This document shows, one piece after another, positions 6,627 to 14,565 of a stretch of 24,251 nt of DNA. Source of the stretch: an uncultured Candidatus Woesearchaeota archaeon (lineage in GTDB: Archaea; Nanobdellota; Nanobdellia; Woesearchaeales; 21-14-0-10-32-9); assembly GCA_903891505.1 (NCBI GenBank), contig CAITEO010000057.1:1-24251 (forward strand), written 5' to 3'. How positions within the stretch are numbered: the first letter of the stretch is position 1; each line of letters starts with the position of its first letter. The translations under genes were made by a program, and so were the position numbers. Under the pieces are notes generated by a model. It was given only the letters and a program-made list of their open reading frames with translations. It ran no database searches and was not told the origin of the DNA.

Positions 6627-7139
6627 ATGAATAAAATGGTTTTTGGCTTACTTGCAGGATTATTATCAATTGTTTCATCAGCACTAGTCTTTGTTGTGGG
6701 CGCAGTTATTCTATCTAAGACAAAAGTTGAAATGATAACTTTCTTTGCAGCAGTTGTAGCTTTGCTAATACTAATAACATTCATAAGACTTTTCTTCCCA
6801 AAACACCACAACATGAGGAACATGTTTAGAAGCTATCGTATGCAAGGAGGGCATTCAAAAGTTGGTTTTAAGCGTTATTTTAGTCATGAGCAAGAAAGAC
6901 AAGTAATAAATGGAAGCGTAGCGAGAATCGTCGCATTCGGATTTATACTATATACATTTACGCCTGTGATGCTCTATGTTTACATCGCACTAGGACTTGC
7001 ATTTGTAACAGGAGTAATGAGCTTGCTCGCGCACAAAAGCAAACCAGTAGATATAATTGTTGGCGCGATATTCGGCTTTGGAATTGCGTACGCGTCCATA
7101 CAATACACTCCGTTATTAATGAAGATGTTCGGACTCTGA
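6627..7139 (+). CDS. Four-helix membrane protein, function unknown
   Basis: This 170-aa protein has four probable membrane helices at about 5-29, 38-57, 98-130 (long, perhaps with a kink or short turn) and 143-164. Helices 2 and 3 are separated by a basic loop (about 58-95: KHHNMRNMFRSYRMQGG and SHEQERQ). The positive loop should lie in the cytoplasm, placing both termini there too. No transport or enzyme motif is visible and I do not recognise the family. The first ATG is used; a second Met three codons on is equally possible because no clear ribosome binding site decides it. Confidence 0.8.
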   Translation: MNKMVFGLLAGLLSIVSSALVFVVGAVILSKTKVEMITFFAAVVALLILITFIRLFFPKHHNMRNMFRSYRMQGGHSKVGFKRYFSHEQERQVINGSVARIVAFGFILYTFTPVMLYVYIALGLAFVTGVMSLLAHKSKPVDIIVGAIFGFGIAYASIQYTPLLMKMFGL

Positions 7140-7230
7140 AAATAATTCGTTTTTCTCTGAAATATATTCGATTATTTGTTAGAAACTTAATTATTAATTC
7201 TCGAGTTTATCTTTCTCAAGGTGATGTATT

Positions 7231-7440
7231 ATGGGTTTAACAAACAAGAAAGAAGAGCAACTAAGAAAAATGCCAATAGTGCAAACAAGAATGATGAAGA
7301 GCAAGGACGGCAAGTACTTGATCCACAGGGTCGAGATAACAACCATAAAACCTATGGCGTACTATGAGACCATACTTCACGGAAAAGAAGAAGTAGAAGT
7401 AACTGAGGATGAAATACAAACGCTTTTGCAAGCACAATAA
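7231..7440 (+). CDS. Small conserved hypothetical protein (69 aa)
   Basis: This soluble 69-residue protein has a basic N-terminus, then a beta-rich core (IVQTRMMKSKDGKYLIHRVEITTIKP, YYETILHGKEEVEV) and a short C-terminal helix (DEIQTLLQA). No function is known to me. It has one of the strongest ribosome binding sites here (AGGTGATG, 6 nt before the ATG) and its own oligo-T terminator, so it is a genuine, probably well-expressed single gene. Confidence 0.85.
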   Translation: MGLTNKKEEQLRKMPIVQTRMMKSKDGKYLIHRVEITTIKPMAYYETILHGKEEVEVTEDEIQTLLQAQ

Positions 7441-7444
7441 AATT

Positions 7445-7477
7445 ATTTTTTATTTTATTTTTTATTTTGTTTTATTT
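7445..7477 (+). terminator. Oligo-T terminator after the 69-aa gene
   Basis: Five T-runs of 3 to 6 bases, separated by single A, G or TA, start a few bases after the stop codon. This is a typical archaeal U-rich terminator. It also prevents read-through into the convergent thpR gene. Confidence 0.65.
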
Positions 7478-7483
7478 AGTAGA

Positions 7484-8017
7484 CTATTTCTTCACGTCAA
7501 TCTTCGCGAGCAACGCATACTTAGGTTTTCCGTTTTGAAGAACGCTCGAGTATAATTTAACAGAATAAACATTTATGCACAAAACAGGAACTTCATATCT
7601 TAGAATTTTCTCTTTTAATCTACTCGCATCAACATCAGGGTTTGCTCTCGCGATTGTTAGATGAGGGTTGAATTGATTATGATCTGATTCTACAAATGGA
7701 AGCAAATCTCGGATTTGTTTTTGCAGAGCATTTAATTCATTAGACTTGGCGAATCCAAGCCAGAATACTTTCAATCTATTTTGGTGTTCAAAATAACCTA
7801 GTTTGTCAGTTTCTATAGAGAAGGATTCAAAATTTATTTGTTCTAATAATTTCTTTATTTTTTCTTGATCGTTTGACTCACCTATGAACAAAAGAGTCAG
7901 ATGAGAATCTTCTGGTTCGATAAAGCGAAGTCCGCGAATAGCAGCAAAATCTTTAATAATGGTTTTTAATTGTTCTTTTACACTATTTGTCAAATCTACT
8001 GCAATAAAAAGTCTCAT
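7484..8017 (-). CDS. thpR: RNA 2',3'-cyclic phosphodiesterase / 2'-5' RNA ligase ThpR
   Basis: ThpR opens 2',3'-cyclic phosphate ends of RNA and can join tRNA halves through a 2'-5' bond in vitro. The protein has 177 aa, the normal size. Both HxT motifs of the 2H phosphoesterase fold are present: His39-Leu-Thr41 (SHLTLLFIGE) and His119-Leu-Thr121 (PHLTIARA). The N-terminal MRLFIAVDL and the VFWLGF strand are also typical. Upstream on the minus strand lie TTTATA near 8043, which would make the message leaderless from this ATG, and a small dyad CACAA/TTGTG (8065-8078). It lies directly downstream of the 5S rRNA gene on the same strand, behind two T-run terminators. Confidence 0.95.
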   Translation of the reverse strand: MRLFIAVDLTNSVKEQLKTIIKDFAAIRGLRFIEPEDSHLTLLFIGESNDQEKIKKLLEQINFESFSIETDKLGYFEHQNRLKVFWLGFAKSNELNALQKQIRDLLPFVESDHNQFNPHLTIARANPDVDASRLKEKILRYEVPVLCINVYSVKLYSSVLQNGKPKYALLAKIDVKK

Positions 8018-8094
8018 GCTTGAAGAAAAACGGCTGACGCTATAAACTTTATCTTGTATATAGTCACAACTAATTGTGTTTTAATCATTAAAAG

Positions 8095-8219
8095 AAAAGG
8101 GTGGACAGCTATCAACGACAACGAAAAGGTTCGTTGACACCCTACTAGTGTGAGACATTCGCTCTGCTCAGTCTCACTCCGTATATGGTTGCACATAATG
8201 TGTTAAATAATGAGAATAA
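8095..8219 (-). ncRNA. Structured spacer with a copy of the 5S 3' tail, possible small RNA
   Basis: Between the 5S gene and thpR the minus strand can form several hairpins: CACA/TGTG; GTGAGAC/GTCTCAC (7 bp, 14-nt loop); ACAC/GTGT; and CAACGAA/TTCGTTG (7 bp, CCTT loop). It ends with AGCTGTCCACCCTTTT, an exact 16-nt copy of the 5S tail plus its T-run (8095-8110 versus 8220-8235). Possible TTATTTAA near 8207 could be its own TATA box. It may be a 5S read-through product, a remnant of a 5S duplication, or an independent small RNA. No family is recognised. Confidence 0.4.
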
Positions 8220-8226
8220 AAAAGGG

Positions 8227-8340
8227 TGGACAGCTTTCCGATTTTCCCGCATATGAGTGCAGTACGCATCGGAACGTAGACGTGCTTGACTTCTGTGTTC
8301 GAAATGGGAACAGGTAGGACCACGTCGCTATGACCGTCCA
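8227..8340 (-). rRNA. rrf: 5S ribosomal RNA
   Basis: On the minus strand this 114-nt segment folds as a 5S rRNA. The ends pair (UGGACGGU with GCUGUCCA, helix I). The conserved loop-B/C region reads CCCAUUUCGAACACAGAAGUCAAGC-like and is followed by the expected helix IV/V region with GCGGGAAAAUCGG. The TATA box at 8362-8369 is centred 26 nt upstream of 8340, which fixes the 5' end independently. The 3' end runs into CCC and six T, a terminator. No 16S, 23S or tRNA gene lies next to it, so it is an orphan 5S gene with its own promoter. Exact ends may shift by a few bases. Confidence 0.93.
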
Positions 8341-8361
8341 TTATTTGGGAAAGCGATTTCG

Positions 8362-8369
8362 TTTATAAA
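8362..8369 (-). promoter_or_regulatory. TATA box of the 5S rRNA gene
   Basis: TTTATAAA, preceded on the minus strand by purine-containing AACC, is centred 26 nt before the predicted 5S start. This is the best-matched TATA element in the left half of the window. The T-rich stretch 8420-8460 beyond it lies between the 5S promoter and the regulator gene's stop codon; nothing else is seen there. Confidence 0.75.
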
Positions 8370-8460
8370 GGTTATCATATGATTTACATCTGTAGCGAAA
8401 ATGAATAGTTACTTCTCCATTTAATGCTTTTCTTTTCTCTATTTTTTATTTTCTTTTTGT

Positions 8461-9456
8461 TTACTCGAGAACACACGTCGGAATTAGAGGATATTTGTAG
8501 CTATCTAGAATAATTAATGAATCATAATCTTTTATGCCATCTTTGAATGCTGATTTGAAGTCATTCATATTTGTTTGAAGTTCTTGGACCGACTCAGAGA
8601 AAAAAGTAATTCCTAGATCCCAACGTCCAATAAGACGTACAGCAGACGTCGTTCCTGCCATATTTAAGATGTATCTTTCAAGTATCTCCTCTTGTTCTTC
8701 AGTTAGGTTTAATTTGAATAAACAAGTGGCCCAAACAAATCCTAGCGTTTGACCGTTAATTAGCGTCTTTGTGTTCATTATTATGTTTCTTGAATAAAGA
8801 GAGTCAAGTCTATTTTTAGCTCCTTGAATTGTGAGGTTTGTTGCTTTAGATAGCTCAGAGAGATTAGCCTTCGGGTTTTTGCTTAAAGCAAGCATGATTT
8901 TTCTGTCTTTGTCGTCGAGTGTCGTGCGCTTTTTGTTTTCTTTTAGTAATTCTTCATTTTTTGTGAATGGATTGAATTTTTCCCTTAGAATGGTGTTTAG
9001 AAATAGAGTATTGTCCATTTTGTATTTGTGGGTTATTCCGACAGTTTCCTGGGCTTTAATGTGTTCTTTGAAGCCTGAGAGCGCATCTGTTAACACATCC
9101 TGAAATTCATGGTTATTTCTCGCATAAAACGACATTTTAATATCATAGTTGCCAAAGCATACACCAATCCAAGAAACGTTTTTATGATTGATGAATGAAT
9201 TAATTATACTCTCCATTTTTTCTTTGTCAACTCCTGAGAGTCTTAGGTATACTTCGTACTCTTCAAAACCTAGAAGTTTATAGTTAACTGTTAATTTGTA
9301 TGCTTTTATGATTTTGTTCTTCTCAAGATTTGTGATTCTATTTTTTACTATGTTTCTAGGGATTCCAGATATTCTCGACAAATCAGAGAAAGAAACTCTA
9401 GCGTTGTTGCTCAGCGAGTGTAAGATTTGTTTATCTTTAACATCAAGTGCCTTCAT
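8461..9456 (-). CDS. Tandem Lrp/AsnC-family transcriptional regulator
   Basis: This 331-aa protein consists of two fused Lrp-like units. Unit 1 has a winged helix-turn-helix at about 5-55 (LDVKDKQILHSLSNNARVS, then SRISGIPRNIVKNRI) and an RAM-type ligand or dimer domain at about 65-150. Unit 2 repeats this: helix-turn-helix at about 178-230 (LDDKDRKIMLALSKNPKAN, then SKATNLTIQGAKNRL) and a second RAM-type domain at about 235-325. Lrp proteins bind DNA as dimers or octamers and often sense amino acids; the ligand here is unknown. A TATA box (TTATTTAAA at 9478-9486) lies 26 nt before the ATG, giving a leaderless message. The gene is divergent from the UDP-sugar epimerase gene, with a 10-bp inverted repeat between, so it probably controls itself and the glycan genes. 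Confidence 0.9.
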   Translation of the reverse strand: MKALDVKDKQILHSLSNNARVSFSDLSRISGIPRNIVKNRITNLEKNKIIKAYKLTVNYKLLGFEEYEVYLRLSGVDKEKMESIINSFINHKNVSWIGVCFGNYDIKMSFYARNNHEFQDVLTDALSGFKEHIKAQETVGITHKYKMDNTLFLNTILREKFNPFTKNEELLKENKKRTTLDDKDRKIMLALSKNPKANLSELSKATNLTIQGAKNRLDSLYSRNIIMNTKTLINGQTLGFVWATCLFKLNLTEEQEEILERYILNMAGTTSAVRLIGRWDLGITFFSESVQELQTNMNDFKSAFKDGIKDYDSLIILDSYKYPLIPTCVLE

Positions 9457-9485
9457 TTTCTAACTAAAATCAATTTATTATTTAA

Positions 9486-9521
9486 ATTTGTTGAAAAATG
9501 TATGTTTTTTATTCAACAAAT
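9486..9521. promoter_or_regulatory. Divergent promoter with 10-bp perfect inverted repeat (likely operator)
   Basis: ATTTGTTGAA (9486-9495) and TTCAACAAAT (9512-9521) are perfect inverted copies, 26 bp centre to centre. The left arm abuts the TATA box of the regulator gene (9478-9486, minus strand). The right arm abuts the TATA box of the epimerase gene (TATATAAAA, 9521-9529, plus strand). A protein bound to either arm would touch the BRE/TATA region of one promoter. Lrp-family autoregulation makes the adjacent regulator the obvious candidate; that link is inferred. Confidence 0.65.
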
Positions 9522-9561
9522 ATATAAAACACAACATTATCTTGTTTTTTAAGGTGTTTTT

Positions 9562-10485
9562 ATGTCAGTATATATCGTAACGGGCGGGGCAGGTTTCATT
9601 GGAAGCCACGTAGTCGAAGAACTAGTAAAACGCGGCGAGAGCGTAAAAGTAATCGACGATTTATCTACAGGGAATCTTGCAAATATTGAGCCATTTCTTG
9701 ACAAAATAACTTTTATCAAAGGGAGCATAACAAACGAAGCGCTTCTTCTAAAAGAATTCAACGGTGCGAACTATGTAATACACCTCGCAGCAATTCCATC
9801 TGTTCCTCGAAGCTTAAATCAACCAGTCATGACAAACAACGCAAACATCACAGGAACTGTTTGTGTATTCGAAACTGCGCGCAAACTAGGAATTAAAGTT
9901 GTTTATGCATCTTCAAGTTCAGTTTATGGAATTCCAAAAGAATTACCAAACGTCGAAACACAAACACCTAATCCAATTTCTTTTTATGCACTTCAAAAAG
10001 CAACTTGCGAAAAATATGCTGCACTATTTCACAGTATTTATGGATGTGATTTTGTAGGCCTTAGATTTTTCAATGTATTTGGAGAAAGACAAGATCCGAA
10101 TTCAGAGTACGCTGCTGTTATTCCGAAATTTATTCGGATGATGAAGCACGGCAAAACACCAACAATATTTGGCGACGGAGAAACAAGCAGAGACTTCACA
10201 TACGTAAAAAATGTAGTTCATGGAATTCTACTCGCGTGCGCCGCTAAAAATACTGGTGGCAAAATCTATAATGTCGCGACGAATTCAAGAATCACACTAA
10301 ACCAAATAGTTATGCTCATAAATAAGGAATTGAAATTGAACGTTGTTGCAAAACATGAAGCAGAAAGGTTGGGTGATATAAAACATAGTTTTGCGAGCAT
10401 AGAAAAAGCGCGCAGTGAACTTGGTTACTCACCATTATTTTCATTTGAAGAAGGATTAATAGAAACAATAAAACACGTGAATTGA
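9562..10485 (+). CDS. UDP-sugar 4-epimerase (WbpP/TviC/GalE family)
   Basis: This extended short-chain dehydrogenase (307 aa) interconverts C4 epimers of a UDP-hexose using tightly bound NAD. The NAD motif TGGAGFIG is at 7-14, the serine cluster ASSSSVYG at 116-123, and catalytic YxxxK is Tyr142/Lys146 (YALQK). The combination HLAAIPSVPRS and NVFGERQDPNSEYAAVIPKF is typical of the WbpP/TviC/Gne group that works on UDP-GlcNAc/UDP-GalNAc rather than on UDP-glucose alone. The next gene, a UDP-sugar dehydrogenase, supports a UDP-GlcNAc to UDP-GalNAc to UDP-GalNAcA route, as in Vi antigen synthesis. The order of steps is inferred. The start has an AAGGTG site and a TATA box 36 nt upstream. Confidence 0.9.
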   Translation: MSVYIVTGGAGFIGSHVVEELVKRGESVKVIDDLSTGNLANIEPFLDKITFIKGSITNEALLLKEFNGANYVIHLAAIPSVPRSLNQPVMTNNANITGTVCVFETARKLGIKVVYASSSSVYGIPKELPNVETQTPNPISFYALQKATCEKYAALFHSIYGCDFVGLRFFNVFGERQDPNSEYAAVIPKFIRMMKHGKTPTIFGDGETSRDFTYVKNVVHGILLACAAKNTGGKIYNVATNSRITLNQIVMLINKELKLNVVAKHEAERLGDIKHSFASIEKARSELGYSPLFSFEEGLIETIKHVN

Positions 10486-10536
10486 ATAATCAAGCTAATT
10501 AAACAATAACTGAATAAGTAAATATGAGGCGATGTT

Positions 10537-13209
10537 ATGAATAGAAAAATATGCGTAGTAGGTCTTGGATACGTGGGATTGCCACTTGCAGTCGAATTCG
10601 GAAAAAAACAAAGAGTAGTAGGCTTTGATGTTAGCGCTCGTAAAATAAGCGAACTAAAACAAGGAATAGAATCAATGGGAGAAGTTGACGTATCTGAATT
10701 GAAACTAGCAGACATAGAATACACAACAGACGCTACAGCAATTAAAAAATGCGACTTCATAATAGCAGCTGTTCCAACACCGGTCGATGAACACAACGTA
10801 CCAGACATGAAATTTGTCGAGGGCGCGTCGCACGTAATTGGAAAAAACTTATCTCATGGAGCAATAGTAGTATTTGAGAGTACAGTTTATCCTGGAGTTA
10901 CTGAAGATATCTGTATTCCAATAATAGAAAAAGAATCAGGACTTAAATGCGGAAAAGATTGGAAAATAGGATACTCGCCAGAACGCGTAAACCCTGGAGA
11001 TAAAGAGCACACAGTAAATAAAATAACAAAAGTGGTCTCGGGAATGGATGCAGAATCGCTCGAAATAATAGCCGAAGTTTATTCATCTATGACAACTGGC
11101 GGCGTGTTTCGAGCAACAAGCATAAAAGTCGCAGAAGCTGCAAAAGTAATTGAAAACACACAGCGTGACTTGAATATTGCTTTGATGAACGAACTATCTA
11201 TCATCTTTAGAAAAATGGATATTTCAACAAAAGATGTTGTTGAAGCAGCCGCAACAAAATGGAATTTCCACAAATATACGCCCGGGATGGTGGGAGGACA
11301 TTGCCTAGAGAAAAGTCAATTAATTTTTTGTAAAATAAATAATGAATACTCAACTTTAACAGTTAAAGAGTTATATGAGAAATATTCAGAAAACAAAAAG
11401 TTAGAGATACAAATACTTTCTTTCGATTTAAAAAAACGAATATCATTATTTAAAAAAGTGAGTTTGGTCACTAAAAGAGTATATTCTAATCTAATAAAAA
11501 TCAAAACAGCGACGAATCAAACACTCAAAGTAACAGACGATCATCCGGTCGTTGTTTTTGAAAAAGACGAGTTTAAAATTAAACTCGCAAAGGATCTGCA
11601 GTTAACTGATAGATTTGCGACAAATACAAAGCTGCCTGTTTTGTTTAAAAATCAAAAAATTGACGTCATAAGCACGTTAAATGAGAGAGAAATAAGTCGT
11701 ACGCGAATACAACCAATTTCAAAGAAGTTGAAAGAGTATAAAAAACTCTTAAATATTAAAATAAACACAGGAAAAAAAGCATCCAATTTCTATTCAGGCA
11801 ACTATTTACCCCTGTCTGTTTTTTTAGAACTAGAAAAAACTAACTCTATGCCCCTTAAAAGAGAAGAAATTTACCTTGTAACAGGAAAAGGACCATCTTT
11901 TAACAGAATTAAGGCAGTATTAGAGATAGATGCGAATTTCGCCAGGTTAATAGGTTATTATATTAGTGAAGGATGCATAACAAAAGACAAATCTTATAGG
12001 ACAAGATGGACGTTTTCAAGCGATGAAAAAGAGTACATTAAGGATGTGTGCGAGTGTATAACTGCACTTGGCTGTAAATATTCTATTTATAACTCGAAAA
12101 CAGACAAAGCATCAACCATAAAACTATCTTCTAACATTTTTAGTCACATAATTTTAAATGTTCTGAAATGCGGAAAAGACAGCTATGATGCAAAAATACC
12201 TGACCAATTAATGTACTCCGATGTAAAATTAGACGTACTGAAAGGAATAATTAGAGGCGACGGGGGAGTCACATTATACGATGGATCTAAAGAATACGTA
12301 AAAAACAACAAAATCTATGATAATAAATTTTGTTCTTGTGAAATGAACTTTTTTTCAATAAGCAAAAAATGCTTCCACCAAACAATTTTATTGTTAAACG
12401 ACTTCGGAATAACCAGTTCGTACGACTTGAAAAGAAACTTTCTTTGTGTTCATGGACATGAAAACTTGCAAAAAACGTCGTCCTTGTTTTTAGGGGATAA
12501 AGAAGCAAAAATAAAACATTACTTCAAAAACAAGAACAAATTTGTAATAAGTAAAAAATATGACAAATTAAAAGATTTATTGATAGTTGATTTGAAAGAA
12601 ATATCAAAAGAAACAACGGATGAAGTCTATTCTCTAGAAGTCGACGGAACAGAAACAATAATAACAGACTTCGGGTTAATAACGCACAACTGCATAGGTG
12701 TTGATCCATACTATTTAACTTACAAAGCGGAAGAGCTTGGATACAAACCGCGCGTAATACTAGCTGGACGTGAAATCAACGACAACATGTCAAAATACAT
12801 AGCAGAATACTTAATCAAAGAAATGATAAAGAAAAGCGTAATGATAAATCATGCACGAGTTTTGATACTCGGATTAACGTTCAAAGAGAACGTGAAAGAT
12901 GCTAGAAATTCAAAGACGAAAGATTTGATCAAAGAACTACGCGAATATGGAGTTGACGTTGTTGCATACGAGCCACACCTCAACCAAGAAGAAATAGATC
13001 ACGAAGGATTCAACATCAAGAACACAACACTTTCTGAAGTTGGAAAAGTGGATGCGATTGTACTAACTGTTCCACACAAGGAGTTCTTGTCATTAACGCC
13101 TGAGAAATACGCGTCGATGATGAACTCGAACAAAATATTCATGGACGTAAAAGGATTTACTCAACGCAAGAAATTCGAAGATGCTGGATTTACGTATTTA
13201 GTTTTGTGA
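10537..13209 (+). CDS. UDP-N-acetyl-sugar 6-dehydrogenase (TviB/WbpO/WecC-like) containing an intein
   Basis: The enzyme oxidises C6 of a UDP-HexNAc to a uronic acid with two NAD+. The translation is 890 residues; removing the intein (256-718) leaves 427, the normal length. Extein 1 (1-255) has the NAD motif GLGYVGLP at 9-16, the VPTPVDE segment, FESTVYPG and GYSPERVNPGDKEH. This pattern fits the TviB/WbpO group. Extein 2 (719-890) starts with catalytic Cys719 in CIGVDPYYL, and continues with LTFKENVKDARNSK, the C-terminal UDP-binding domain. The active-site motif GGH-C-IGVDPYY exists only after protein splicing. GAGGCGATG precedes the ATG. The gap to the epimerase gene is 51 nt, so they are probably co-transcribed. 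Confidence 0.93.
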   Translation: MNRKICVVGLGYVGLPLAVEFGKKQRVVGFDVSARKISELKQGIESMGEVDVSELKLADIEYTTDATAIKKCDFIIAAVPTPVDEHNVPDMKFVEGASHVIGKNLSHGAIVVFESTVYPGVTEDICIPIIEKESGLKCGKDWKIGYSPERVNPGDKEHTVNKITKVVSGMDAESLEIIAEVYSSMTTGGVFRATSIKVAEAAKVIENTQRDLNIALMNELSIIFRKMDISTKDVVEAAATKWNFHKYTPGMVGGHCLEKSQLIFCKINNEYSTLTVKELYEKYSENKKLEIQILSFDLKKRISLFKKVSLVTKRVYSNLIKIKTATNQTLKVTDDHPVVVFEKDEFKIKLAKDLQLTDRFATNTKLPVLFKNQKIDVISTLNEREISRTRIQPISKKLKEYKKLLNIKINTGKKASNFYSGNYLPLSVFLELEKTNSMPLKREEIYLVTGKGPSFNRIKAVLEIDANFARLIGYYISEGCITKDKSYRTRWTFSSDEKEYIKDVCECITALGCKYSIYNSKTDKASTIKLSSNIFSHIILNVLKCGKDSYDAKIPDQLMYSDVKLDVLKGIIRGDGGVTLYDGSKEYVKNNKIYDNKFCSCEMNFFSISKKCFHQTILLLNDFGITSSYDLKRNFLCVHGHENLQKTSSLFLGDKEAKIKHYFKNKNKFVISKKYDKLKDLLIVDLKEISKETTDEVYSLEVDGTETIITDFGLITHNCIGVDPYYLTYKAEELGYKPRVILAGREINDNMSKYIAEYLIKEMIKKSVMINHARVLILGLTFKENVKDARNSKTKDLIKELREYGVDVVAYEPHLNQEEIDHEGFNIKNTTLSEVGKVDAIVLTVPHKEFLSLTPEKYASMMNSNKIFMDVKGFTQRKKFEDAGFTYLVL
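11302..12690 (+). mobile_element. LAGLIDADG (DOD) homing-endonuclease intein inside the UDP-sugar dehydrogenase
   Basis: This in-frame insert encodes 463 residues (256-718 of the host). Splicing block A begins with Cys256 (CLEKSQLIFCK). Block B has the TxxH motif, Thr333 to His336 (TDDHPVVVF). The C-terminal block ends VYSLEVDG...LITHN with His717 and Asn718, followed by +1 Cys719. All residues needed for standard class 1 splicing are present. Between them is a homing endonuclease: block C LIGYYISEG (471-479, acidic Glu478) and block E LKGIIRGDGG (568-577, acidic Asp575). Both metal-binding acids remain, so the endonuclease may be active. I recall a UDP-glucose dehydrogenase intein in Methanocaldococcus jannaschii, so the host family is a known target; whether the site is the same needs alignment. 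Confidence 0.95.
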
Positions 13210-13318
13210 ATGTTTTTAGTTAGAGTATATTGTTAAATAAATATTTCGCGTGTATATTTTAAAATAAGTAGGTTAAACAAGCAGTTTAAATATAAATAAA
13301 TAATAAGGAGTTACGAAA

Positions 13319-14503
13319 ATGCATAAAAAAAACATATTTTTTTACTTCGGATCGCATGCTCATCCCTACTATGAGAAAATAATAAAAAATATGCCGAAGG
13401 GCATGACTTGCACAAGTTCTGTGCAAGATTTTCGTGGAAAACACGTGGCATTTGATCGCTATGGAAAGATAAAATCCCTACTAAAGAGATTTATAAGATT
13501 TTTATTCCAGAAAATAGGCGTTCCAAAAGTTGCATTTGTGAAGGTTGTTGATGATGTAGATATAATTCATTCTTCTCAGTATTTGCTATTTACAAATAAG
13601 CCATACGTTGTTGACTTTGAGGATATATCTGCACTCACGTGGTATGATTATAGAATTTTGAAAAAATGGCATGTGAAATGGATAATTAAAAAAATGCTGA
13701 GCTCGAAAAAATGTGTAGGTATTCTTCCATGGACTGATGCTGCAAAGAAAAGCATGCTAAATTCAATTCCTAATTCTAAAATATTTGAATCTAAAATAAA
13801 AATAATGTATCCTGGGTATGTACCAAAACCAATTATTAATAGGCATAACCATAAAGAGATAATGTTTTTATTCGTCGGAAAAGTATTCTATGAAAAAGGA
13901 GGACTCGATACAATACTCGCGTTCGAGAAATTGGTTGCGAAACTTAAGAAAACTAAAAACGCTCCTAAAGTAAAACTCGTTGTCGTATCAACAATTCCAA
14001 AAGATATTCGTGAAAAATACGCTAATCTTTCAGAGTTAACTATGTCTGATTTGCTTCCTGCGAACGAAATCGATGAATTATACAAAAAAAGCGATGTTTT
14101 TGTAATGCCAACACATTTTGATACGTTCGGTTTCGTTTTTATTGAAGCAATGTCATACGGACTTCCTTGCATTGGCGTTGACAATTTTTCCTGCCCAGAA
14201 ATAATAACTAATGGCAAAACAGGAATATTAGTTAGTAATTTCGTGAGTAGATTTGACAAGAAAACATTCGTTCCAATAATAAATGCAGGAGGAGCAGGAT
14301 CTAAAGAGTTCATTGAGGCGTGCAGGCACCCTCACAAAAAAACAGTTGAGGACATATACCAAGCGATGTTATTGCTTGCAACAAATGATGATGTTAGATG
14401 CGAAATGAGCACTAATGCTAGAAACGAAGTGGCCACAGGAAAATTCAGCATTGCTAATCAAAAGAAATTACTTGAAGAAATATATAGACTTGATAAGAAA
14501 TAA
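13319..14503 (+). CDS. Glycosyltransferase family 4 (GT-B fold)
   Basis: This 394-aa retaining glycosyltransferase is probably cytoplasmic and loosely membrane-bound, using a nucleotide-sugar donor. The C-terminal Rossmann domain has FLFVGKVFYEKGGLDTILAF (183-202) and the donor site FDTFGFVFIEAMSYGLP (267-283) followed by CPEII. In the family's E-x7-E motif the first acid is Asp268 and the second Glu276, a conservative change. The N-terminal half is divergent and fits acceptor binding. The acceptor sugar is unknown. A TATA-like TTTAAATATA at 13284-13293 and a GGAG site support this start. It has its own promoter but lies downstream of the UDP-uronic-acid genes and may use their product. Confidence 0.88.
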   Translation: MHKKNIFFYFGSHAHPYYEKIIKNMPKGMTCTSSVQDFRGKHVAFDRYGKIKSLLKRFIRFLFQKIGVPKVAFVKVVDDVDIIHSSQYLLFTNKPYVVDFEDISALTWYDYRILKKWHVKWIIKKMLSSKKCVGILPWTDAAKKSMLNSIPNSKIFESKIKIMYPGYVPKPIINRHNHKEIMFLFVGKVFYEKGGLDTILAFEKLVAKLKKTKNAPKVKLVVVSTIPKDIREKYANLSELTMSDLLPANEIDELYKKSDVFVMPTHFDTFGFVFIEAMSYGLPCIGVDNFSCPEIITNGKTGILVSNFVSRFDKKTFVPIINAGGAGSKEFIEACRHPHKKTVEDIYQAMLLLATNDDVRCEMSTNARNEVATGKFSIANQKKLLEEIYRLDKK

Positions 14504-14565
14504 ATAACAAGTAATGGAATGAAATAATAAATAAAAAAATAATTATTGTTCGTTTAAATCCGTCT

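Noticed and set aside
8014..8196. 60-residue open frame on the minus strand over the thpR start
   Set aside because: It overlaps the hairpin-rich 5S spacer and the thpR start, has no ribosome binding site and no protein-like pattern.
10425..10808. 127-residue minus-strand frame across the epimerase/dehydrogenase junction
   Set aside because: It is a shadow of two well-supported plus-strand genes and their spacer.
13888..14313. 141-residue minus-strand frame inside the GT4 gene
   Set aside because: It is antisense to the conserved donor-binding domain and has no start signals.
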